From Pseudoselenomonas ruminantium (lineage in GTDB: Bacteria; Bacillota; Negativicutes; Selenomonadales; Selenomonadaceae), in contig NZ_FRBC01000014.1 of the NCBI RefSeq assembly GCF_900142515.1, positions 1 through 64,000 of the forward strand: 64,000 bases of DNA. The letters run 5' to 3'. Within the stretch, counting starts at the first letter, position 1, and every line of letters begins with the position of its first letter. Below, in pieces: positions 43,534-51,974 of this stretch. The notes under the pieces were generated by a model. It was given only the letters and a program-made list of their open reading frames with translations, was not told the origin of the DNA and searched no databases. A program made the position numbers and the translations under genes.

Positions 43534-44160
43534 ATGTTTAAATTCAAAAAAAAGGACAGCGAGTTCTTTGATTTGTTCGTGGAAAGCGCCAATTATTTCT
43601 ATAAGGGTGCGCTGATGATGGACGAAGTAATGCTTGATTACAGCAAGGCTACGGACAAGGTCAAGGAAATCATGGATCTTGAACATGAGGCAGATCGCAT
43701 CAACGATGCCATTATTGACAAGCTTAATCTCACCTTTATCACCCCCATTGACCGGGAAGACATCTATGCACTGGCTAACGGCCTTGATGATGGCGTGGAT
43801 TACCTGCAGGGCACGCTCCAGCGCATCGTGATGTACCGCACAGGCAAGGCTATGACCGGTGCTGTTTCCCTGACAAAACTCTTGATTGAAGCGACGGAGG
43901 AAATCATCCGTGCGTTCTCCCTGTTGAAGGACATTCGGAAAAACCAGGCACAGATTCTTGATGCCACCCATAAGATTGCCCAGCTCGAAAGCGAAGGTGA
44001 CCGGGTGTATCGTCATGAAGTAGCCTATCTCTTTGACAAGGAAAAAGACCCCATTGAGTTGATCAAATGGAAGGATATACTGGAAAAACTCGAAGACACA
44101 CTGGATCATTGCGAGAAGCTGTCGGATATGATTCGGGGAGTGGTAATGAAGTATGCATGA
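43534..44160 (+). CDS. DUF47/PhoU-like phosphate transport accessory protein
   Basis: A 208-aa all-helical protein of the DUF47 (TIGR00153) group, PhoU-like partners of Pit transporters. Marks are FFDLFVESANYFYKGA, DLEHEADRINDAIIDKL (the E...D...D metal-binding repeat), TFITPIDREDIYALANGLDD and a second ExxxD segment in QLESEGDRVYRHEVAYLFD. Such proteins are thought to modulate the transporter or signal phosphate status. The start ATG 43534 follows GGGAGG at a rather long spacing (12 nt). It overlaps the transporter gene by 8 bp, so both are translated together. Confidence 0.92.
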   Translation: MFKFKKKDSEFFDLFVESANYFYKGALMMDEVMLDYSKATDKVKEIMDLEHEADRINDAIIDKLNLTFITPIDREDIYALANGLDDGVDYLQGTLQRIVMYRTGKAMTGAVSLTKLLIEATEEIIRAFSLLKDIRKNQAQILDATHKIAQLESEGDRVYRHEVAYLFDKEKDPIELIKWKDILEKLEDTLDHCEKLSDMIRGVVMKYA

Positions 44161-45148
44161 GTTACAGCTTTTAATCTTTACAGTCATTATACTGGCCTTG
44201 CTCTTTGACTTCATCAACGGCTTCCACGATACGGCCAATGCTATTGCTACGGCAGTGTCTACACGGGCTATTCATCCCAGCCATGCCATTATGATGGCGG
44301 CAGGCCTGAATTTCATTGGTGCTATGTACAGTACTGGCGTAGCCAAGACTATTGGTGCGGATATCGTAAGTTCAGCCCAGATGGTAGATGAGCATGTATT
44401 GATTGCAGCACTGGCCGGTTCCATTATCTGGAACATCCTGACCTGGTGGTTTGCGGTGCCATCCAGTTCATCCCATGCATTAGTAGGCGGTATTATCGGT
44501 GCTGTGCTCGTATCCGTGGGTGAGCAGGGGCTGAATTTCTGGGGCATCGGCAAGATTGTCCTGTCCCTGATTGGCTCCCCAATCATTGCCATCTGTACCG
44601 GCTGCATCGTGATGTTGCTGCTTTTCCGGATTTTTGGTGGATTCAGCCCTTCGGCTATCAACCATAAGTTCAAGAAGATGCAGATCCTTTCGGCAGCGAT
44701 GATGGCATTCTCCCATGGTTCCAATGATGCGCAGAAGTCCATGGGTATCATCACGCTGGCCCTGCTGGCTGGTGGTTATATCGGCGAGTTTGAAGTGCCG
44801 ACTTATGTAAAGGTGCTCTGCGCTACGGCGATGGCGCTTGGCACGGCGATGGGCGGACGGAGGATCATCCGCACCATTGGCGGCAAGATTTTCAAATTGG
44901 AACCCATTTCCGGCTTTGCGGCTGACCTCAATTCCTCGACGGTCATCTTCGGCGCAACGCTCCTGCATCTGCCGGTAAGTACCACGCATGTGGTGTCTGG
45001 TTCCATCATGGGCGTTGGCACGGCGAAGCGTGTCAATGCGGTAAGATGGGGCGTGGCCCAACAGATGGTCATGGCCTGGGTACTCACAATCCCGTGTACG
45101 GCGCTTATGGGAGCGTTGTTCTACAAGATTGTTTGTATGTTCATGTAA
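44153..45148 (+). CDS. pit: Inorganic phosphate transporter, Pit family
   Basis: A 331-aa membrane protein of the PiT family. The two signature repeats are FDFINGFHDTANAIATAVST near residue 20 and FSHGSNDAQKSMGIITLALL near 183. The phrases WWFAVPSSSSHALVGGIIGA and LPVSTTHVVSGSIMGVG are also diagnostic. It carries phosphate, or metal phosphate, with protons across the inner membrane at low affinity. It follows its DUF47 partner with overlapping frames. Confidence 0.94.
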   Translation: MHELQLLIFTVIILALLFDFINGFHDTANAIATAVSTRAIHPSHAIMMAAGLNFIGAMYSTGVAKTIGADIVSSAQMVDEHVLIAALAGSIIWNILTWWFAVPSSSSHALVGGIIGAVLVSVGEQGLNFWGIGKIVLSLIGSPIIAICTGCIVMLLLFRIFGGFSPSAINHKFKKMQILSAAMMAFSHGSNDAQKSMGIITLALLAGGYIGEFEVPTYVKVLCATAMALGTAMGGRRIIRTIGGKIFKLEPISGFAADLNSSTVIFGATLLHLPVSTTHVVSGSIMGVGTAKRVNAVRWGVAQQMVMAWVLTIPCTALMGALFYKIVCMFM

Positions 45149-45435
45149 TATCGCATAATTTTATACCATGCTGAAGGATGCCCGGCTGTTGGGCGTATAT
45201 GGTGCAATAGAGGATATTGTGGTGGAATATATACGAAGTCATGGTGTATCGGATATTGAAGTGGGAAGGATAGGGAAAAACGAACATACGAATTAAATAA
45301 AGTGCCCATTTTTGATGAGGGCATAAGGTCATAGGGGTAACTCTTTTGCAAGCTGGAGAATATTCAGCAGTCAAAGAGTTACCTCTTTTGATATGGTGTA
45401 CGCTTTCTTTAAAAGAGATAGTGTTTATTTTGGTA
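45149..45435. other. Non-coding gap before the heme locus
   Basis: No convincing gene. A 42-codon frame (45168-45296, plus) has no ribosome-binding site. A strong terminator lies at 45333-45389. The region may hold a decayed gene but nothing recognisable remains. Confidence 0.6.
45333..45389 (+). terminator. Terminator of the phosphate transport operon
   Basis: AGGGGTAACTCTTTTG pairs with CAAAGAGTTACCTCT across a ~23-nt loop, followed by TTTTG. Confidence 0.75.
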
Positions 45436-45498
45436 TTGACAATAATAATCAATGCTGATATTATAAACAGCGTGCAATTGATAATGATTATTGATTGC
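45436..45498 (+). promoter_or_regulatory. Promoter with Fur box, heme/iron locus
   Basis: A TTGACA and TATTAT pair with 17-bp spacing (45436-45464) is followed at 45474-45498 by a near-perfect palindrome containing TTGATAATGATTATTGA, which fits the Fur consensus of GATAATGATTATCATTATC. A second A/T-rich half-site (AATAATAATCAATG) overlaps the -35. Iron-replete repression of the downstream locus is expected. Confidence 0.85.
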
Positions 45499-45526
45499 GA
45501 ATGAGATTCAAATATGAATCTCATTC
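45499..45526 (+). promoter_or_regulatory. Perfect hairpin between Fur box and ribosome-binding site
   Basis: GAATGAGATTCA, a four-base loop AATA, then TGAATCTCATTC: a 12-bp stem seven bases before the AGGAGG of the first receptor gene. It has no T-run. It could be an operator for a second regulator or an RNA element that affects translation or stability. Confidence 0.6.
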
Positions 45527-45549
45527 ATATTTAGGAGGATGATCAGAGA

Positions 45550-47643
45550 ATGACAGACAGAAAAAAGTTGGCAGGATGGGTTATGCTGGGAATTTTAGCA
45601 GGAGGCAATGTATGGACGACAGATGTGGGAACTGTTGCCGCTGCGGAGAGGACAGCGCAGGAGAGCATCCGCTTAAGTGACAGCTATGTGCGGCCTGACT
45701 ATGTGGAGGTAGAAAAGCTGCGGGATACCAAGCAGATTATCGTTATTACCAAGAAGGACATGGAGGAAAAAGGCTATAAGAGCATTTCCGATGTGCTCAA
45801 GGACCAGCCCAGCATCAATGTGGGGGCAACGGGTTGGGGGCAGGTGGATATCCGGGGCCAGGGCAGCGAGCAGGCCACCCGTAACATTCAGGTTTTGGTG
45901 GATGGTGCGCCCATCACCACCATGGTGAATCATCCTCTGCCCAATAATTATGATTATGTGCCGATGGAGCAGATTGAAAAAATCGAGATCATCCCCGGTG
46001 GTGGCTCTGTCATCTATGGCAGTGGGGCAGCTGGCGGTATCATCAATATCACCACCAACCTGCGTTCCCTGCAGAAGCCCCGCAGCAGCGTGAATACGGA
46101 GTGGAACTCCGATGGCTATCGGGCCAGCGTGAATTATGGCACGAAGGTGGGAGATAAGGCAGCAGTTCAGGCGGGCTTTGCACGGCTGGACCGGGATCTG
46201 TTTTTCGTGAACACTTATCGCAAGAGCAACTACGCCTATGGTGGCTTCCGTTATGATGCGGATCTGGATCACAGCCTGACCTTCCGTTACAGCCATCTGG
46301 AGGAGGACAGCAAATTCCTGCAGAACGTGAGCCGCTGGAAAATCGATGCCTATGGTCATAGCTATCGTCCGGACAAAGACAGCGATTACCTGAACGGTGA
46401 CCGGGAACTGGATACATACAATCTGAGCTATAATCAGAATTTCGGGGCGAAACTGAAGTACAGCGGGGACTTCTTCTATACGGACGGTTATTATACCAAT
46501 ACGAAATTCTTTGATGGAAAGATGAAGACCAAATCTTATGGTTCTCGTATGCGTCTGGATTGGAGCTATGGCAGCAGTGATTCCCTGCTCATGGGTGTGG
46601 ACATCTTTGAGCAGGAGTCTCATCTGAAATATAAGACCAGTGTCCGTGGCAAGCTGATGGATTTCAATTATGACAAGACCACAGAGGCCTTGTATCTGCT
46701 GAACAAGATGAAGCGGGGACGATTGACGTACACTCAGGGCCTGCGTCGGGAAAAGCTCATCTGGAAGTTTGACAAAGACGGCGGCACGGCAGCCCGGCCA
46801 ATTGGCGGCGTGGATTCCTCGAATCGTTGGAATACCGCTGGGGAGCTTTCTGTCGGTTACCAATACAGTGACTTAGGGAAGGTTTTCCTGCGCTATGAGC
46901 GGGGCTATACCAGTCCCGACGGTCTGCAGATCTGTGATGAAGTGTATTCGGACCGGAGCAGGAAAGTCTACGCCGCCACAGATGCACAGGAGGAACGTTA
47001 CAATTTGTGGGAAATGGGATTGCGGGACAAATGGGGGGCTTCTACAGTGAGCCTGACGCTGTTTGCTTCGGAAACCAACAATGAGCTGGAGCGTCCCTAT
47101 TTCCGAGGGGCTTATGGCTGGGAATATAGGACATACAATATGTATAACACCAAGCGTCGAGGTGTAGAGACCAGCTTCTCCCAGCGGTTGGGCAAGCTGC
47201 GTTTGCAGGAAGGCTATACGTATCTTCATGGGCGCCGGGATTACACGGCCCAAGGCCGGGCCCTGATGGCTGCCCACGGGGAAGATGAGATTGATTTCAC
47301 GAACAGCGGATTGAAGGCTGTGCCACAGCACAAAGTCCTGCTGACAGCGGATTATAAATTCGACAAGCAGTGGAGTGTCAATGCCAAGTATACGTTCTTT
47401 GGCAAGTATAACAACTTCATCAAGGAAAGCGATCGCCATGAAGATGGCAATATCGTCCATTCCTATGGATTGCTGGATCTGGGCTTCAAGTTCCAGCAGA
47501 ACAAGGATCTGACTTGGTATGGCGGGGTCACCAATGTGCTGGGCAAGGACTACTATGAGTACGATTCTGCTGGCGGGGCCACTGCGACGTTGGTGCCCGG
47601 TGCGGAACGCACATATTTTGTAGGTATGAATTATAAATTCTAA
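45550..47643 (+). CDS. TonB-dependent outer-membrane receptor (heme/iron, first of two)
   Basis: A 697-aa receptor. A signal peptide (MTDRKKLAGWVMLGILAGGN, cleavage near AAA at ~32) leads to a plug domain with QIIVITKKDMEEKGYKSISD, DIRGQGSEQATRNIQVLVDG and MEQIEKIEIIPGGGSVIYGS. A beta-barrel follows, ending in the aromatic TYFVGMNYKF expected for outer-membrane insertion. The ligand is inferred from the operon (heme degradation and heme-type ABC genes downstream); a siderophore is possible. It is first in the locus, directly under the Fur box. Confidence 0.92.
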   Translation: MTDRKKLAGWVMLGILAGGNVWTTDVGTVAAAERTAQESIRLSDSYVRPDYVEVEKLRDTKQIIVITKKDMEEKGYKSISDVLKDQPSINVGATGWGQVDIRGQGSEQATRNIQVLVDGAPITTMVNHPLPNNYDYVPMEQIEKIEIIPGGGSVIYGSGAAGGIINITTNLRSLQKPRSSVNTEWNSDGYRASVNYGTKVGDKAAVQAGFARLDRDLFFVNTYRKSNYAYGGFRYDADLDHSLTFRYSHLEEDSKFLQNVSRWKIDAYGHSYRPDKDSDYLNGDRELDTYNLSYNQNFGAKLKYSGDFFYTDGYYTNTKFFDGKMKTKSYGSRMRLDWSYGSSDSLLMGVDIFEQESHLKYKTSVRGKLMDFNYDKTTEALYLLNKMKRGRLTYTQGLRREKLIWKFDKDGGTAARPIGGVDSSNRWNTAGELSVGYQYSDLGKVFLRYERGYTSPDGLQICDEVYSDRSRKVYAATDAQEERYNLWEMGLRDKWGASTVSLTLFASETNNELERPYFRGAYGWEYRTYNMYNTKRRGVETSFSQRLGKLRLQEGYTYLHGRRDYTAQGRALMAAHGEDEIDFTNSGLKAVPQHKVLLTADYKFDKQWSVNAKYTFFGKYNNFIKESDRHEDGNIVHSYGLLDLGFKFQQNKDLTWYGGVTNVLGKDYYEYDSAGGATATLVPGAERTYFVGMNYKF

Positions 47644-47658
47644 AGGAAAGAAAGGAAA

Positions 47659-48270
47659 ATGACCATGGAATTTTTTGCATTGTTTCAAAAAGGCGGGCTT
47701 GTCATGTACCCTATCATGCTGGCTTCCATCATCGCACTGACCATTGCTTTTGAGCGTTTTGCCTATTACCGCAGGGAAACGTTGAAAATGGAAGATTTCT
47801 CTGCTCAGGTCAATAAGTATCTGCAGGCTGGAGAACAGGAAAAAGCAGAGTCGCTCTGTCAGGAAGGCGGGGCCCCGGGAGAGGTGCTGCTCACGGCCAT
47901 GGCTGAGGAAAAATATGGCAGCCGGGAGGAAGTCGTGCTGGCTGCGGCTAAACGCAAGGCCTTGGAATTGCGCCAGTATCTGGAGTATCTTAGCGTCATC
48001 GTCACGATGGCACCGTTGCTGGGGCTTTTGGGCACGGTGACAGGCATGATCCAGTCCTTTTCCGTGTTGAATGTGGCGGATGGAGAACCCTTTGCCATCA
48101 CCGGCGGCGTCGGGGAAGCCCTGATTGCTACGGCTACAGGTTTGCTGGTGGCTATACTGTCCTTGTGCCTCTATGCTTATCTTTCCCATCGGGCCAATGC
48201 CATCATTGCGGATGTGGAATATGTGTCCACCATGTATATAGCGGCAGGGGGCGAGAATGATGCGCATTGA
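47659..48270 (+). CDS. exbB: ExbB/TolQ-type proton channel protein
   Basis: A 203-aa MotA/TolQ/ExbB family protein with three membrane helices: GGLVMYPIMLASIIALTIAF near the N-terminus and VIVTMAPLLGLLGTVTGMIQ and GEALIATATGLLVAILSLCL in the second half. Together with ExbD it uses the proton gradient to drive TonB. The start is ATG 47659, with another two codons later (47665) better spaced from the GGAAAGAAAGGAAA ribosome-binding region. The gene overlaps exbD by 14 bp, so their products are made together. Confidence 0.94.
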   Translation: MTMEFFALFQKGGLVMYPIMLASIIALTIAFERFAYYRRETLKMEDFSAQVNKYLQAGEQEKAESLCQEGGAPGEVLLTAMAEEKYGSREEVVLAAAKRKALELRQYLEYLSVIVTMAPLLGLLGTVTGMIQSFSVLNVADGEPFAITGGVGEALIATATGLLVAILSLCLYAYLSHRANAIIADVEYVSTMYIAAGGENDAH

Positions 48271-48664
48271 TTTGACTGCTCGGGAGGAAAAGCCCCGGCT
48301 GATGATCATTCCTATGATTGATATCATCTTTTTCCTGCTGGTGTTCTTCATGATGAGCATGCTCACCATGGTGGTGCAGAAAAGTGTGCCGCTGACTCTG
48401 CCGCAGGCCAGCACGGCCAAAGTCAGCATGGTGGAGAACATCCCCATTACCGTCACGGCAGACGGGGCGGTGTACTACGAGCAGGAGAAGATGAGCCTGG
48501 CAGATCTGGAAAGCCGCCTGTGGCACCAGAAACAGCAGGGCGAAGTATCCGTCATCCTGCGAGGGGATGCAGCAGCGGATTATGGCAAGGTGGTACAGGT
48601 CATGGATATGATAAAGAATCTGGGCATCAGTAAGGTCTATATCGCCACAGATACAAAGGGATAA
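48257..48664 (+). CDS. exbD: ExbD/TolR-type energy-transducing protein
   Basis: A 135-aa protein with one membrane helix. The family signature RLMIIPMIDIIFFLLVFFMM contains the essential Asp (MIDIIFF) in the membrane, followed by a periplasmic domain (VTADGAVYYEQEKMSLADLE and VILRGDAAADYGKVVQVMDM). It works with the overlapping exbB product to energise TonB. Its start lies within the end of exbB; TonB follows 15 bp downstream. Confidence 0.94.
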   Translation: MMRIDLTAREEKPRLMIIPMIDIIFFLLVFFMMSMLTMVVQKSVPLTLPQASTAKVSMVENIPITVTADGAVYYEQEKMSLADLESRLWHQKQQGEVSVILRGDAAADYGKVVQVMDMIKNLGISKVYIATDTKG

Positions 48665-48679
48665 TGGGATGAGATCAGG

Positions 48680-49510
48680 ATGAGAATGCGAAGCTGGAAG
48701 GTTTATTTTGGTATGGCTGCCGGTGTTCATGGACTTTTATTGGCACTATTGGCGTTGGCTGGGCTCAACTGGCTGGCCGGGGAGCAGGAGGAAAAGCCTG
48801 CCATCGAGGTGGGGTTTGTGGCGGAAGCCGCTGTGTCCGGCATGGCTGGTGGCAGTGAAGCCACTGGCAACAGTGGCAGCAAGACAGGTCCGGTCATCAG
48901 GACCGCATCGGTGGCAGCAGTAGAAAAACTCCAAAATTTGCGGGGGCATTCCCCAGAAGTGTCTGCGCAAAAGCAGGAAATGAAAACAGCGGATAGTGAA
49001 GCCGCTATTGCAGAAGCGGCAGCGGCCCTGGATGCTCCTGCCGGCAGTGATTCGGCTGAGTCCGGGGAGAATGTTGGCAGTCCGGGCAATGGCAATAGCA
49101 GCGACGGTAATGGTGGCGATGGTGGTGAGGCTGGTGCAGCCACAGGTTCTGGCGGCAGTGGTACGGGAACCTCGACAGGTCTTGGCGATGGTTTCACGCC
49201 TAATGGGGATGGTACCTATACAGCGGCCAGTGCGGCGGGAATCAGCTATCAGCTGCTGAGGGATGCCAATGCGGTGTATCCGGAGGAAGCCCGCAGCATC
49301 GGTTATAGCAATGTGGTGGAAGTGGTGGCCCAAATCATGGTGGGGCTGGATGGCAGCGTGGAAAGCGTCACCATCCTGAACAGTCCGCCCAAATTGGGCT
49401 TCTGGGAAGCTGCTCAGGAAGCTTTGTGGAGCATGCGCTTTGCGCCTATTTATTATCAAGGGGTAAATATCCGGGTGCCCTTTGAAAAACATTTGATTTT
49501 TCAGCCATGA
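48680..49510 (+). CDS. tonB: TonB energy transducer, first copy (glycine-rich linker)
   Basis: A 276-aa protein anchored by one N-terminal helix (FGMAAGVHGLLLALLALAGL). The periplasmic spanning region is rich in Gly, Ser and Ala (GNGNSSDGNGGDGGEAGA) rather than the Pro-Lys/Pro-Glu repeats of enteric TonB. The C-terminal ~85 residues form the TonB fold (VYPEEARSIGYSNVVEVVAQ, VGLDGSVESVTILNSPP, ALWSMRFAPIYYQGVNI). It passes energy from ExbB/ExbD to the receptors. A flexible Gly-rich linker is unusual and may suit a different periplasmic width. Confidence 0.88.
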   Translation: MRMRSWKVYFGMAAGVHGLLLALLALAGLNWLAGEQEEKPAIEVGFVAEAAVSGMAGGSEATGNSGSKTGPVIRTASVAAVEKLQNLRGHSPEVSAQKQEMKTADSEAAIAEAAAALDAPAGSDSAESGENVGSPGNGNSSDGNGGDGGEAGAATGSGGSGTGTSTGLGDGFTPNGDGTYTAASAAGISYQLLRDANAVYPEEARSIGYSNVVEVVAQIMVGLDGSVESVTILNSPPKLGFWEAAQEALWSMRFAPIYYQGVNIRVPFEKHLIFQP

Positions 49511-49538
49511 TGGGTGAGGAAGATGGAGAAAGAATGTT

Positions 49539-51131
49539 ATGAAGTTAGATCAATATTTACAGGAATTGACAGCAGCCAAGCGGGAAGTGTTATTGGGCAG
49601 AGATACTGCTGATCCGCTGCATGAAGCTTTTGCCAGCAAGCGGGTGGTGCATGCGGGGCTGATTGGCGGGCCAATTCCCCAAGCGGAGCAACAGAGGGCC
49701 TATCAGAAGGCTTTGGGCAGGCCGGCGGACTTGAATCGTCAGCATGCCCTCTATATCCACATTCCCTTCTGCCAGACTAAATGCCTCTATTGTGGCTTTT
49801 ACCAGAATGCCAGCAGGCAGGACGTAGAGGATGCTTATGTAAAGGCATTGTTAGGCGAAATTCAGGTGGAAGCGAAGAGTTCCCAGATGGAGAAAACTGC
49901 TATTGATTGCGTCTTTATCGGCGGGGGCACGCCTACGTCCCTGTCAGCGGCCAATGCTGCGGCTCTGCTCAAGACCATACAGCAATCCTTCAAGTTGACG
50001 CAAAATTGCGAGGTGACCCTGGAAGGACGGATTCATGATTTGGTGCCGGAGAAAATAGAGACCTGGCTGCAATATGGCGTCAACCGCATTTCCTTGGGGG
50101 TGCAGTCATTTGATACGACTTTGCGCCAACGCATTGGCCGCATTGATACCCGGGAGGAGGTCCTGAAACGGTTACAGCTTCTAAAGTCCTATGATGTGAC
50201 CGTCATTGTGGATTTGATCTACGGCCTGCCGGGGCAGACTATGGATATGTGGATGCGCGACGTGCAGACTTTGGCGGAAGCTGATGTGGATGGCATGGAT
50301 CTTTACCAGCTCAATATCTTCCCCGGAGGTCCCTTGGACAAAGCAGTGAAGAATGGAGTGGTACCTCCCTGTGCTGATATCGGTGGGCAGGCGGATATGT
50401 ATGTGGCAGCCCGGGATTATCTGTTAAGTGAAGGTGTGGAGCGCTTGAGTCTCTGCCATTGGCGGCGCACGAAGCGGGAGCGCAGTCTCTATAACACCAT
50501 GGCCAAGGCTGGTGCCGATGTTTACGCCTTTGGCTGCGGAGCTGGTGGCCATTTTGGTGGCATCAGCTGGATGAACCAGCGGAATCTGACCGATTATCAG
50601 CAGGATTGGGAAAAGGGGCAGAAACCCATCATGATGGCTGGTCATCAGGTAGAGGCAGAATTAGGCCGGGTTTGTGATGGCATCATCAGTGATCTGGAAA
50701 AGGGTTTTGTGGATTTTCGGCGGCTGTTGATTGCTGACAGCCGTTTGGAAGAAGTGGAACAGGTGCTTTCGTTGTGGCAGGAAAGAGGACTGTTAGTGGA
50801 GGATCTGGGCATTTACCGGCTGACCAGGTCTGGTGAGTTCTGGTATATCAGCCTGACGCAGAGTCTGGTAGAATGCGTGCAGGTACTGTTGGACGAGGAG
50901 GCGGAAGCTCCAGCTGAAGAAATAAATGGCAGGACGACAGATGCGCTGGATGAAGTATTAGCGGAAATGCTGCCGGAGGCCAATGCTGCCAAGCGTCAGG
51001 AGTTGGCCAGTAAGATCCCTGCTGCCGTGCGCATGATGTTGCGTCGGTCCAGTAAAGAAAAACTGCGGAATATGTTGGCTGGCATGCCTGCGGCGATGCG
51101 GGAAAAAATGCTGGCTAAGGCAGGCGTATGA
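49539..51131 (+). CDS. hmuW: Radical SAM heme-degradation protein (HmuW/ChuW/HutW family)
   Basis: A 530-aa member of the HemN-like radical SAM group used for oxygen-independent heme breakdown (anaerobilin synthase, ChuW/HutW/HmuW). The cluster motif is HIPFCQTKCLYCGFYQNA (CxxxCxxC). It is followed by FIGGGTPTSLSAANAAALL, the GVNRISLGVQSFDTTLRQRI block, DLIYGLPGQTMDMWMRDVQ and a YAFGCGAGGHFGG segment typical of the ChuW subgroup rather than HemN/HemW. Residues ~455-530 form a charged C-terminal extension that I cannot assign. Its neighbours, including a flavodoxin and heme-type uptake genes, support a role in opening heme to release iron. ATG 49539. Confidence 0.88.
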   Translation: MKLDQYLQELTAAKREVLLGRDTADPLHEAFASKRVVHAGLIGGPIPQAEQQRAYQKALGRPADLNRQHALYIHIPFCQTKCLYCGFYQNASRQDVEDAYVKALLGEIQVEAKSSQMEKTAIDCVFIGGGTPTSLSAANAAALLKTIQQSFKLTQNCEVTLEGRIHDLVPEKIETWLQYGVNRISLGVQSFDTTLRQRIGRIDTREEVLKRLQLLKSYDVTVIVDLIYGLPGQTMDMWMRDVQTLAEADVDGMDLYQLNIFPGGPLDKAVKNGVVPPCADIGGQADMYVAARDYLLSEGVERLSLCHWRRTKRERSLYNTMAKAGADVYAFGCGAGGHFGGISWMNQRNLTDYQQDWEKGQKPIMMAGHQVEAELGRVCDGIISDLEKGFVDFRRLLIADSRLEEVEQVLSLWQERGLLVEDLGIYRLTRSGEFWYISLTQSLVECVQVLLDEEAEAPAEEINGRTTDALDEVLAEMLPEANAAKRQELASKIPAAVRMMLRRSSKEKLRNMLAGMPAAMREKMLAKAGV

Positions 51132-51145
51132 TTTTTTATTTTAAA

Positions 51146-51164
51146 AATGATAATGCGTATTGAT
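51146..51164. promoter_or_regulatory. Weak candidate internal Fur box
   Basis: AATGATAATGCGTATTGAT resembles a Fur half-site pair and lies just before the second tonB gene. No clear promoter accompanies it. Confidence 0.35.
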
Positions 51165-51181
51165 ATGAAAGGGGGATGAGC

Positions 51182-51958
51182 ATGGAGTTTGTGATGGCGT
51201 TCAGAGCCAGACGGCAAGGGCGGAACTTATTTTTACGTCCTTTGCCGCTAGCCTGCATCTGTCATATAGTGGGGATAGGGGGCGCTTGCCTGTTATTCAC
51301 CTTTTTGACGCCTCCGGAGCCTGTGCAGACTTCACCAGACATTCAGGTGGAAATGGTGGCAGCCGGGCAGCTGGAAAGCGGCAGCAATCTGCAGGGAGCA
51401 AAATCCATACCCGCCATCAGAAATCCTGCGGCTGCTCCTGTGTCCGACATTCGCAGGCAGATAGCCAGCGGAGAAAAAACGCAGGAGGATGCCACTCCTG
51501 TCAGCGCTGAGGCTGCCGGGGAGCCCGGTGGTGCAGGTTCAGCGGTGGCAGCAGATGCTGGGAGTGGGGGCGAGAGCGGCAGCAATAGTCAAGCTGGTGG
51601 TTCTGATGCATCTGGCCCTGCTGCTTCCTCAGCAGGCGACAGGGGGGAAGCTGTGACAGCCAGTGAGCCAGTTCCCACGGAAAGTCTGGGCAGCATTGCT
51701 GCCCGCTTCGCGGCCCGGGTGGAGGCTAACAAGGAATATCCCTATATGGCCATCAAGCGGGGACAGAGCGGGGTAGTCCGTGTAACGATCACCCTGTCTG
51801 CAGAGGGAATTCTGGAGAGTGCCTATGTCAGCGATTCATCCGGCGTGGGCGTTCTGGATAATGCGGCCCTGCAGGCCGTGCACAGCTCCTGTCCCTTTTC
51901 CCACGGTGCCGGCCGCAGCATAACATTGACAGTGCCGATACATTATGACTTGCAATAG
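51182..51958 (+). CDS. TonB energy transducer, second copy
   Basis: A 258-aa protein with one N-terminal helix (LPLACICHIVGIGGACLLFT), a Gly/Ala/Ser-rich periplasmic linker (SGGESGSNSQAGGSDASG) and a C-terminal TonB-like domain (IAARFAARVEANKEYPYMAI, GVVRVTITLSAEGILESAYV, VPIHYDLQ). It is shorter in its C-terminal domain and little like the first TonB, so the two may serve different receptors. A start at 51182 leaves six bases to the GGGGG ribosome-binding site; 51176 is an alternative. Confidence 0.85.
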   Translation: MEFVMAFRARRQGRNLFLRPLPLACICHIVGIGGACLLFTFLTPPEPVQTSPDIQVEMVAAGQLESGSNLQGAKSIPAIRNPAAAPVSDIRRQIASGEKTQEDATPVSAEAAGEPGGAGSAVAADAGSGGESGSNSQAGGSDASGPAASSAGDRGEAVTASEPVPTESLGSIAARFAARVEANKEYPYMAIKRGQSGVVRVTITLSAEGILESAYVSDSSGVGVLDNAALQAVHSSCPFSHGAGRSITLTVPIHYDLQ

Positions 51959-51974
51959 AGATAGGGAGGACAAG

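Noticed and set aside
45168-45296. 42-codon plus-strand frame after the phosphate transporter
   Set aside because: No ribosome-binding site and no recognisable family; kept only as part of the non-coding gap.
46873-48456. A 527-codon minus-strand frame over the receptor, exbB and exbD
   Set aside because: Antisense to three clearly identified genes; no family resemblance.
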